From: Patescibacteria group bacterium
Lineage (GTDB): Bacteria > Patescibacteriota > Minisyncoccia > Phycocordibacterales > PALSA-1337
Assembly: GCA_004298345.1 (NCBI GenBank)
Contig: SCTV01000089.1
Location: forward strand, 1-6,504
Reading direction: 5' to 3'
DNA: 6,504 bases
Part shown: piece by piece, positions 1 through 5,327 of the stretch
Position numbering within the stretch: the stretch's first letter is position 1
How the letters are laid out: each line of letters begins with the position of its first letter
Program-made: the position numbers and the translations under genes
The notes under the pieces: generated by a model
Told to the model about the DNA's origin: nothing
Seen by the model: the letters and a program-made list of their open reading frames with translations, nothing else
Database searches by the model: none

Positions 1-1
1 G

Positions 2-1465
2 GACAATGGATTTTTTGAGGCCAAGCACACCGTTACGATGGTCGCCAAGTCGAGCAAAGAGGAAATCAAGACAGAGCAGGAACTAATCAAGATCATCTCG
101 ACCGAAAAGGACTCAATTCTCGCCGATCCCAAGCTGATCAAGGCCTTTGACGACATCGACAAGAAGCTCGACAAGAACAAGGAGTCCAAAGAATTCCGGA
201 ACTGCCTCGACGCCAATAAGGCAATCCTTATCGAGCTAAACAACATCCCGCTCCTCAAGGAAAAACTGTGGGTTGCCTATCTCATCAAGAGCATGCCCGA
301 ATTCAAATCAGTAATGGAGGCATACGCCCGCGGGAAAGTAGAAATTGAGAAGATTCTCAAAGCCGCCAAAAAGGAAGAAACCAAGTGGAAGGCGGTCATC
401 GAAATTTTTAACGAGCGGTTCTCTGTGCCCTTTCACGTGGAAATGGAGAATCAGGAGGACGTCATTCTCAAGAGCGAGGCCCCGAGCGTCGGGTTTAGTT
501 TCAAGGACCCAACCGACCCCGCCACACCTGTCGCCGAAAGCGAACTCTGGGCGGTGCTCAGCAACGGCGAGACACGGGCCCTGTATCTTCTCAACATCAT
601 CTTTGAGATTGAAGGGAGGAGAGAACAAGGATTGCCGACGCTATTCATCATTGATGACATCGCCGACTCCTTCGATTACAAGAACAAGTACGCAATCATC
701 GAATACCTAAACGACATCGCCAAGGAGCCACTATTCCTTCAAATTATTTTGACTCACAACTTCGATTTCTTCAGAACGATTTGCAGTCGCCTCAATCTTC
801 CGCGAGAAAACAAATTCCATACGGCCAAGGGCACGACGGGAGTCAAACTCATCGAGGAGAAGTACCAAAAAAACCCATTCTCTCACTGGAAGGATCACCT
901 CGATTCGGAAGAGATGCTTATCGCGTCCATTCCATTCGTTCGGAATCTTGCTGAATTCTGCGGATTTGAGGCCCACTTCAAGAAGCTGACTGCCCTCCTT
1001 CACTGCAAAGCCGAAACGGATTCCATTACCGCGGGCGACCTCCAAACAATCCTCCGAGATGTATTGAAAGACCGGGCAACATTGGTCCTGCCAAATGCCT
1101 CCAAGCCAATAAAGAAGCTGATTTACGAAGTATCGGAGAGGATTCTCACCGAAACAGAAGACGTTATTGAACTAGAAAAGAAAATCGTCCTATCAATCGC
1201 GATCAGGCTGAAGACCGAAGAGTTTCTTATTCGAGAGATCAAAGAGCCGGAGTTTGTCAAAGGCATTACTCGGAATCAAACGCTGGCGCTGATTGGGAGG
1301 TTTCGGCAGAAATGCTCGACTCAGCGCGACAAGATTGCCTTAGTAGAACAAGTCAATCTGATGACCCCGGAGAACATCCACATAAATTCATTCATGTACG
1401 AACCCATATTGGATATGGCAAATGAGCATTTGAAGCGACTTTACAGAAGGGTTCGCACCCTATAA
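2..1465 (+). CDS. ABC-type (SMC/RloC-like) ATPase, C-terminal part, 5' truncated by window
   Basis: The frame is open from base 2 with no stop. The first ATG (38) has no ribosome binding site and the Walker A lobe is absent, so this is the 3' part (487 residues) of a larger gene; numbering starts at the first visible codon. Residues about 13-130 are charged, helical and K/E-rich. The second ATPase half follows: ABC signature LSNGE (186-190), Walker B TLFIIDD (213-219, Asp218/Asp219), D-loop SFD (223-225) and switch His252 in ILTHNFDFF. This arrangement is that of SMC/Rad50/RloC-type ABC ATPases, which couple ATP-driven dimerisation to nucleic-acid sensing. The C-terminal 230 residues hold no fold I can name with certainty, but contain R314-x3-E318 and H334 (in LTALLHCK), recalling the Arg-Glu-His triad of PrrC/RloC anticodon nucleases, and an NSFMYEPILDM stretch near the end. 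The nuclease cassette follows after 98 bases. The ATPase call is firm; a defence role is inferred from context. Confidence 0.85.
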   Translation, partial: DNGFFEAKHTVTMVAKSSKEEIKTEQELIKIISTEKDSILADPKLIKAFDDIDKKLDKNKESKEFRNCLDANKAILIELNNIPLLKEKLWVAYLIKSMPEFKSVMEAYARGKVEIEKILKAAKKEETKWKAVIEIFNERFSVPFHVEMENQEDVILKSEAPSVGFSFKDPTDPATPVAESELWAVLSNGETRALYLLNIIFEIEGRREQGLPTLFIIDDIADSFDYKNKYAIIEYLNDIAKEPLFLQIILTHNFDFFRTICSRLNLPRENKFHTAKGTTGVKLIEEKYQKNPFSHWKDHLDSEEMLIASIPFVRNLAEFCGFEAHFKKLTALLHCKAETDSITAGDLQTILRDVLKDRATLVLPNASKPIKKLIYEVSERILTETEDVIELEKKIVLSIAIRLKTEEFLIREIKEPEFVKGITRNQTLALIGRFRQKCSTQRDKIALVEQVNLMTPENIHINSFMYEPILDMANEHLKRLYRRVRTL

Positions 1466-1547
1466 TTGGCGATCAGTGCGCACCCGGAAATCACCTGGAG
1501 CCACAAAGGCGTCTTCGGAAAACAAATTGGCGAGGCTCCATTGAGCG

Positions 1548-1552
1548 AAGGA
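1548..1552 (+). promoter_or_regulatory. ribosome binding site of the GIY-YIG gene
   Basis: AAGGA lies 11 bases before the ATG at 1564. It is the only purine-rich site in the 98-base gap after the ATPase stop. It supports this start, although the spacing is slightly long. I see no convincing promoter in the gap, so the nuclease genes may be transcribed from upstream of the window. Confidence 0.5.
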
Positions 1553-1563
1553 AATTCATCGAT

Positions 1564-2025
1564 ATGAAATTCTCAGAGATGTCGTTTGACGGGAATATTC
1601 TTGCCCGCGGCTTCTGGCTATACGTTTGGGATATCCGCAGTTCCGCCAGGCGCTGCCTGTATGTCGGGCGAACAGGAGATAGTTCTTCAGCAAATGCATC
1701 CTCCCCTTTTCGCCGCATTGGCCAACATTTGGATGACCGCCCAAAGGCGAAAGCCAACGCCATCGCCCGCCACCTAAGAACCGCTGGAATCGAACCAACG
1801 AAATGCACATTCAAAATGATTGGAATCGGGCCGATCTTTCCCGAGCAGACAGATTTCGCCCGCCACAAAATCTATCGCGACAAAGTCGCGGCCCTTGAGC
1901 ACCAACTGGCCCAGCACCTGCGCGGGCGCGGCCTTGAAGTCTTGGGAGTCCACTCCACGCCAAAATCTAGCCCCAAGGGCGACATCGCCGACATCCTTCG
2001 GATTGTCGATGCTCAGATTCAATAG
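1564..2025 (+). CDS. GIY-YIG family nuclease
   Basis: This 153-residue protein is a compact single-domain GIY-YIG endonuclease, a fold that cuts DNA with one metal ion and a tyrosine. The two motif halves are WLYVW (residues 18-22, Tyr20) and CLYVGRTGD (31-39, Tyr33 and Gly35). They are followed by R51-x3-H55 (RIGQH) and by a likely metal-binding Glu112 in AALEHQL. The R-x3-H arrangement resembles restriction enzymes of the Eco29kI type more than UvrC or homing enzymes; that comparison is from memory. The terminal Asn of some family members is not evident. The ATG is preceded by AAGGA (1548-1552) at 11 bases; the frame stays open further upstream but offers no ATG, GTG or TTG before a CTG at 1495. 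The gene starts 98 bases after the ATPase and overlaps the next gene by 17 bases. No neighbouring methyltransferase is visible, so its target and self-protection are unknown. Confidence 0.8.
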   Translation: MKFSEMSFDGNILARGFWLYVWDIRSSARRCLYVGRTGDSSSANASSPFRRIGQHLDDRPKAKANAIARHLRTAGIEPTKCTFKMIGIGPIFPEQTDFARHKIYRDKVAALEHQLAQHLRGRGLEVLGVHSTPKSSPKGDIADILRIVDAQIQ

Positions 2026-2899
2026 AGCGAACAAGACCTGGTGGCGGAAGCCGCTCGCAATTTTCCGCGGTCGCACAATCCCGGCTGAACTCGCAGTCCT
2101 TTCAACGGAGCTGAAACCGGACGAAAGTGGTGCCTGGCTCAATTCCCGCGGGCTGGCAAGCGGAGTAGTTGACTTGATGAATGTCGGTGGAGAGACGAAG
2201 ACAGCGCGAATCCCACTCCCCGATTGCGTCACGGAATCCCTTAGAAAAATTCTGGCTGCAGCCCAGCTCCGCAAAGGAATCCCTGACCTCGTAATCTGGG
2301 ATGCGCCCGCCAAGTCCATCCGTTTGGTCGAGGTGAAATGCCCTCACTGGGACAGGCCCACTTCCGAACAGGAAATCATCTTCGAAACGTTGCGACGTCT
2401 CCAAATTCCTTTCAAAGTAGTCGAATGGGAGTTCATTGAAGACGCGCATTCCGCGCCTTCGACGTTCGAATTCAAAGAGGACCGGGATTTCTTCAAGCGC
2501 CTGATTTGCCAAGACGGCGAGTCCTTCGACAGGTATCTTCAACTCTTCGACTTCCGAAGCCCCATAGTGAAGCGGAAGGAATTCAACGCCCGACGGCGCG
2601 GATTGCTTGCAATGCTTCAGTTGAAGCACGGTCGCGGCTGCATGCTCGCGTACCCTGGCACATGCGACGATGCCAGCGGATTCTCCGTGGACCACATCAT
2701 TCCCCTGTCTTCAAACGTGCTGAACAAGCGCCTTCGAGCCCTGGCCCCAAAGCCCGGAAAGAAGGTCGAGGCGCAGAGCCTAGGATCAAATCATCCGCTC
2801 AATCTCGTCCTTGCGTGTAATAATTGCAACGGGCACAAGAAGCACCGCCTTCTGGATTGGGGCAAACTGCGCGAACTGCTCAAACTCAATGCCGACTAA
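2009..2899 (+). CDS. Two-nuclease fusion: VRR-NUC (PD-(D/E)XK) domain plus C-terminal HNH domain
   Basis: This 296-residue protein carries two different nuclease folds. Residues about 40-142 match the VRR-NUC branch of PD-(D/E)XK enzymes: GIPDLVIWD (90-98, Asp93), LVEVK (106-110, Glu108 and Lys110), and SEQEIIF with Gln121, then a final strand KVVEWEF. This is the layout seen in FAN1-type and phage VRR-NUC nucleases. Residues about 200-285 form an HNH finger: Cys211 and Cys219, VDHIIPL (227-233, Asp228/His229), N265, and CNNCN (270-274) followed by HKK, giving a probable zinc site and general-base His. All core residues of both sites are present. The frame is open further upstream (an ATG exists at 1820), but that part lies over the GIY-YIG gene and is low-complexity shadow; ATG 2009 is the first start giving a sensible product. 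It overlaps the previous gene by 17 bases and the next by 11 and lacks its own ribosome binding site, so translational coupling is likely. Confidence 0.82.
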   Translation: MLRFNRANKTWWRKPLAIFRGRTIPAELAVLSTELKPDESGAWLNSRGLASGVVDLMNVGGETKTARIPLPDCVTESLRKILAAAQLRKGIPDLVIWDAPAKSIRLVEVKCPHWDRPTSEQEIIFETLRRLQIPFKVVEWEFIEDAHSAPSTFEFKEDRDFFKRLICQDGESFDRYLQLFDFRSPIVKRKEFNARRRGLLAMLQLKHGRGCMLAYPGTCDDASGFSVDHIIPLSSNVLNKRLRALAPKPGKKVEAQSLGSNHPLNLVLACNNCNGHKKHRLLDWGKLRELLKLNAD

Positions 2900-3344
2900 G
2901 AATCCCAGACTCGAGCCCCCGGGCAAAGCCCGTTCAAACGGGCAGATTACGGGCAACGTCGGCCTCTATTACTGCTGCTACCAACTCTCGTTGCGCAACT
3001 GGAACGTGATGCCGACCGCACGCAATGCGCGAGGCGTAGACATCGTTGCCTACAATTCCGACGCGACTCGCATCATCGGAATTCAAGTCAAAGCGTTAAG
3101 CAAGCGGAGCGCCGTGCCGCTAGGGAAGTCTCTCAAGAACGTTATGGGCAATTTCTGGATCATCGTTAATAAAGTGACAACCGGGGCCCCCACAGCTTTC
3201 ATCCTCACTCCTGCGGAAGTCATTGAGGGCGCCCACCTAGCCGGTAAGGGTGAGAACGCCGCCTATTGGATGGAGCCTGGGAAGTATGACCGGGCGCGAT
3301 TCAAGGAAGCTTGGGACCGCCTGAAAATCGCCGACAGGGCCTAA
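2889..3344 (+). CDS. PD-(D/E)XK-like protein with D...QxK core
   Basis: This 151-residue protein resembles small Hjc/Mrr-type PD-(D/E)XK proteins. Residues 20-40 form the first helix (GNVGLYYCCYQLSLRNWNV). Next come NARGVDIVAYN (46-56, Asp51) and RIIGIQVKALSK (61-72, Gln66 and Lys68), giving the core D-x14-QxK in which Gln replaces the usual Glu, a variant known in this superfamily. A strand FWIIVN (89-94), FILTPAEV (104-111) and a Trp/Tyr-rich tail (YWMEPGKYDRARFKEAWDRL, residues 126-145) complete a domain typical of uncharacterised single-domain members. The usual Glu in helix 1 is replaced (GL rather than GE), so catalysis is plausible but not assured. I chose ATG 2889, which overlaps the preceding stop by 11 bases; an earlier in-frame ATG at 2811 would lie over the HNH finger and add nonsense residues. 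It is the last gene of the cassette and could act as nuclease, DNA-binding partner or both. Confidence 0.7.
   Translation: MPTKNPRLEPPGKARSNGQITGNVGLYYCCYQLSLRNWNVMPTARNARGVDIVAYNSDATRIIGIQVKALSKRSAVPLGKSLKNVMGNFWIIVNKVTTGAPTAFILTPAEVIEGAHLAGKGENAAYWMEPGKYDRARFKEAWDRLKIADRA
2921..2954. repeat. overlapping inverted repeats early in the fourth cassette gene
   Basis: GCCCGTT (2928-2934) and AACGGGC (2937-2943) form a perfect 7-bp inverted repeat around CA. GGGC (2921-2924) can alternatively pair with GCCC (2928-2931), and a third copy of ACGGGC lies at 2949-2954. These bases are codons 11-22 of the PD-(D/E)XK-like gene. They could be an RNA hairpin near the start codon, a protein-binding palindrome, or chance in coding sequence. 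The repeat itself is certain; a function is not. Confidence 0.5.
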
Positions 3345-3580
3345 CCCGTCAGCCCGTTGCAGAATCTCTTTGAAGCGGGGGTGCCCATTTGAGAATTTGA
3401 GCCGCACCAACAGAGAGAAGCATTCAAATCAATTTTTTTGCGAGAAGGACTAAAGGAATACAAGCGGATGGACTCGCTGCCCTTGTCGAGCAGACCGAAA
3501 TTTCAAGGCCTCGTCGGGCAACTGCGCGTCGCCTCCGCCGCTCTCTAAGGCGGGGGGCAGGCGGCCGACCCGATTCCTTA
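3345..3580. other. intergenic junction between the nuclease cassette and the GC-rich chromosome
   Basis: No convincing gene lies between the cassette stop and the promoter of the J-domain gene. Composition changes from mixed, with A/T runs such as a 7-base T run at 3433-3439, to strongly GC-rich after about 3510. The T run is preceded only by a weak ATTTGA/TCAAAT pairing with a long loop, so I do not call it a terminator. A frame open at 3393-3548 has no good start and is not called. I see no tRNA, integrase fragment or obvious attachment repeat. Confidence 0.6.
3532..3556. other. GC-rich hairpin in the junction
   Basis: CCTCCGCC (3532-3539) can pair with GGCGGGGG (3549-3556) around a 9-base loop, with 8 pairs including one G-T wobble. 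There is no U-tract behind it on either strand, so it is at best a weak terminator or an RNA processing structure. It lies 25 bases before the -35 box of the next gene. Confidence 0.25.
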
Positions 3581-3609
3581 TTGATGAAATCCGGGGATGC
3601 GGGTACACT
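3581..3609 (+). promoter_or_regulatory. sigma70-like promoter of the J-domain gene
   Basis: TTGATG (3581-3586) and TACACT (3604-3609) are separated by 17 bases, the ideal spacing; each box matches 4 of 6 consensus bases. The predicted transcription start is near 3616, giving a leader of about 20 bases before the ATG at 3637. The leader can fold as GGCCC (3617-3621) with GGGCC (3628-3632), partly covering the G-rich ribosome binding stretch. The same -10 region and spacing recur at 4912-4940. Confidence 0.5.
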
Positions 3610-3636
3610 TCGGACAGGCCCTCTCGGGGGCCGGGC

Positions 3637-4875
3637 ATGCGACAGGGTTTTCAATTCCGTCTGGAAGTCGCCGCGGCGGTCGCGCTTGCGGGAGCCGCGC
3701 TTTTCGTCCCCGCGGCCGCCCAGATGCGAGCCGCCCCGACGGCCGGCTGGCGGGCGCCGTTCGCCCCCGCCGCCCCGGGTGTGCTCGGCGGCATCAAACA
3801 CCTCCTCGGCACGCCGGCCGGGCTCAAGCTGGCCGCGGAGCTCCCCTCCGTCCAGGCCATCCGCGCCTATTCTCCAACCTCCGACGCCGACCTGCGCGTC
3901 GTCGGCGCGATGGGCGCGCACCTGCCCTCGGATTTCGAGACGCGCTTGGCGGCCGCCAGGACGGACCCCAAGGCCCTCGAGTCGCTGACGCAGGCGTTGG
4001 GCGGCGCCTACCGCGCGGCCGTGCCGGACGTGGCCCGGGCCGTCCAAGCGCGCGCGCGCCAGGTCGCCGCCGCCGTCGCCTACGGCCAGATGGACGGCCG
4101 CGAGATAGTCGCGGCGGCCGGAGAGCTCGAGCGCTTCGGCGTGTATGGGCCCGAGGTCCAAGATAAGGCGCGCATCGTCAGACGCCTCGCGTCTCAAAAC
4201 CTCATGGAGAACGCCCAGAGGGTCGCCGCGGACTTCCTGAGGGCGCAGCGCCCCGTCGACGACGGCCCCAAGGCCGAGGCGGGCCCGAAGAGAATCCCGG
4301 AAGAGTGGAAGATTCACGCCTATCGAAAGGCGGCGGGATCCGGCGCCGCGGCCAAGGCCGCCCCGCCCGAGCCCAAGGCCGCGCCCAAGGCGGAGCCCAT
4401 GTCGGGCGACCTCTACCAGCGGCTGGGGGCGGCCAAAAGCATGAAGGCCGCGGAGCTGGAGGCGGCGTTCCGCAGGACCGCCGAGCTCTACCGGCCCGAG
4501 CGGTATCTCGACCGGGACACGCGGTCCCTCATCGTCTTGACCATGGCGTACCGGAAGATCGAGGAAGCCTTCGAGATCCTCGGCGACCCGGCCAAGCGCG
4601 CGGAGTACGACCGCGTCGGGCCGCCCAAGACCCCAGCGGCCAACCCGCTGTCGGACGACTTTTACGAGAGGCTCGGGGCGACCCGGGACATGTCGCCGGC
4701 GGAGGTCAAGTCCGCCTACCGTCGGGCCGCCGCCGCCTTCCATCCCGACAAGTCCCGGACGAAGGACGCAGCCCTCGTGAAGGCCATGACCGTCGCGTTC
4801 CAGGACATCTCACAGGCCTACGAGACGCTCGGGGACCCCGCCAAGCGCGCCGCCTACGACCGCAAGGCACGCTGA
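3637..4875 (+). CDS. exported protein with two tandem C-terminal J domains
   Basis: This 412-residue protein begins with a signal peptide: MRQGFQFRLE, a hydrophobic stretch VAAAVALAGAALFV (residues 11-24), and PAAAQ with a likely cleavage after Ala28. Residues 30-225 are Ala-rich and helical with no family I recognise. An Ala/Pro/Lys linker (236-254) follows. Two J domains then lie in register 83 residues apart. J1 (259-326) begins LYQRLG, has RPE (286-288) where HPD should be, and ends ILGDPAKRAEYDR. J2 (342-409) begins FYERLG, keeps HPD (369-371) and ends TLGDPAKRAAYDR. J domains stimulate Hsp70 (DnaK) ATPase through HPD, so only J2 should be able to do this. DnaK is cytoplasmic, which makes export odd; the protein could instead be membrane-held or use J as a scaffold. 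ATG 3637 follows a G-rich stretch (3626-3630) and is the start that keeps the signal peptide. A start at Met30 (3724) would give a cytoplasmic form. Confidence 0.8.
   Translation: MRQGFQFRLEVAAAVALAGAALFVPAAAQMRAAPTAGWRAPFAPAAPGVLGGIKHLLGTPAGLKLAAELPSVQAIRAYSPTSDADLRVVGAMGAHLPSDFETRLAAARTDPKALESLTQALGGAYRAAVPDVARAVQARARQVAAAVAYGQMDGREIVAAAGELERFGVYGPEVQDKARIVRRLASQNLMENAQRVAADFLRAQRPVDDGPKAEAGPKRIPEEWKIHAYRKAAGSGAAAKAAPPEPKAAPKAEPMSGDLYQRLGAAKSMKAAELEAAFRRTAELYRPERYLDRDTRSLIVLTMAYRKIEEAFEILGDPAKRAEYDRVGPPKTPAANPLSDDFYERLGATRDMSPAEVKSAYRRAAAAFHPDKSRTKDAALVKAMTVAFQDISQAYETLGDPAKRAAYDRKAR
4411..4863 (+). repeat. tandem duplication of the J-domain coding segment
   Basis: Units 4411-4614 and 4660-4863 encode J1 and J2. 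They align without gaps at a period of 249 bases (83 codons). Similarity is strongest at the end of each unit (GDPAKRA-YDR) and at the Y-RLGA start. The middle helices and the HPD loop have diverged, so the duplication is old. Confidence 0.75.
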
Positions 4876-4907
4876 TCTCGCCCTAAACCCGCCTGTTCGG
4901 CCTTGCG
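4861..4907 (+). terminator. possible weak terminator after the J-domain gene
   Basis: CGCAAGGC (4861-4868), at the end of the J gene, is perfectly complementary to GCCTTGCG (4900-4907), with a 31-base loop spanning the stop codon. A short pyrimidine run (TCCTTT) follows. The long loop and poor T-tract make this weak; it also abuts the next promoter and could be regulatory or chance. Confidence 0.25.
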
Positions 4908-4911
4908 TCCT

Positions 4912-4940
4912 TTGCCGGATTACCTGAAATCGAGTACACT
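4912..4940 (+). promoter_or_regulatory. sigma70-like promoter of the receiver-lysS operon
   Basis: TTGCCG (4912-4917) and TACACT (4935-4940) lie exactly 17 bases apart. The GTACACTTC around the -10 box is identical to that at 3603-3611 before the J-domain gene. The predicted start point, about 7 bases after the -10, falls at 4947, the first base of the GTG start codon, implying a leaderless transcript. There is no promoter-like sequence between the following three genes, which overlap. Confidence 0.5.
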
Positions 4941-4946
4941 TCCCGC

Positions 4947-5327
4947 GTGGCCCGCATTCTCGTGGTCGACGACGAGCGGGACGTGGTGACCCTCGTGGGT
5001 TTCCTGCTCAAGAAGGACGGCCACGAGGTCGACACCGCGTACCACGGCGGCGAAGCGCTGGCCAAGCTGGGCCTCGAGCCGGCCGCCGACGTGAAGCTGC
5101 CGGAACTGGTCATCATGGACGTGATGATGCCCGTGTTCGACGGCTACACCGTGGCGCGGCGGGCCGGCGAAGCCGAGCGCACGAAGCACGTGCCGATTTT
5201 GATGTTGACGGCCAAGGGGCAGACGCGGGAGCTCTTCGAGCACCAGCCGAACGTCGCGGCGGTCTTGGAGAAGCCCTTCGACCCCCAGAGACTGCGCGAG
5301 ATGGTCAACTGCATCTTCAAGCCATGA
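4947..5327 (+). CDS. receiver-only response regulator (CheY-like), first of a pair
   Basis: This 126-residue protein is a complete phosphoacceptor receiver with no output domain. Visible key residues are the acidic pair Asp8/Asp9 (ILVVDDE), phosphorylation site Asp58 (VIMDVMMP), switch Thr88 (LTAKG) and Lys109 (EKPFDP). Such proteins act by binding partners after phosphorylation by a histidine kinase; no kinase is in the window. A few extra residues (GLEPAADVKLPE) sit between helix 2 and strand 3. The GTG start gives MARILVVDDE, the normal receiver beginning. There is no ribosome binding site before it, and the promoter places the transcript start at this codon. Its stop overlaps the start of the second receiver by ATGA, and the two are clearly paralogous. 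Confidence 0.93.
   Translation: MARILVVDDERDVVTLVGFLLKKDGHEVDTAYHGGEALAKLGLEPAADVKLPELVIMDVMMPVFDGYTVARRAGEAERTKHVPILMLTAKGQTRELFEHQPNVAAVLEKPFDPQRLREMVNCIFKP

Noticed and set aside
1820..2008. Upstream extension of the VRR-NUC/HNH protein to an ATG at 1820
   Set aside because: This part overlaps the GIY-YIG catalytic domain in another frame and translates to Ser/Arg/Pro-rich nonsense; the domain-like sequence begins after the ATG at 2009.
2..2899. Assignment of the ATPase and HNH protein to Septu (PtuA/PtuB)
   Set aside because: The HNH protein carries an additional VRR-NUC domain, a GIY-YIG gene lies between the two, and the ATPase C-terminus does not look like the PtuA that I know, so the name would be unsupported.
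3421..3440. T-run resembling a rho-independent terminator or a tRNA T-loop (TTCAAATC)
   Set aside because: There is no compact GC-rich stem before the T run, and the bases flanking TTCAAATC cannot form a T-arm or the rest of a tRNA.
3393..3548. Plus-strand frame in the junction ending in a TAA at 3546, possibly the tail of a degraded gene
   Set aside because: It lacks a usable start with a ribosome binding site, is only about 51 codons long and resembles no family I know; its codon use is not persuasive.
3424..4743. A 439-codon open frame on the minus strand
   Set aside because: It is antisense to the J-domain gene, Arg/Gly-rich and without any recognisable domain, as expected for the stop-poor complement of GC-rich coding DNA.
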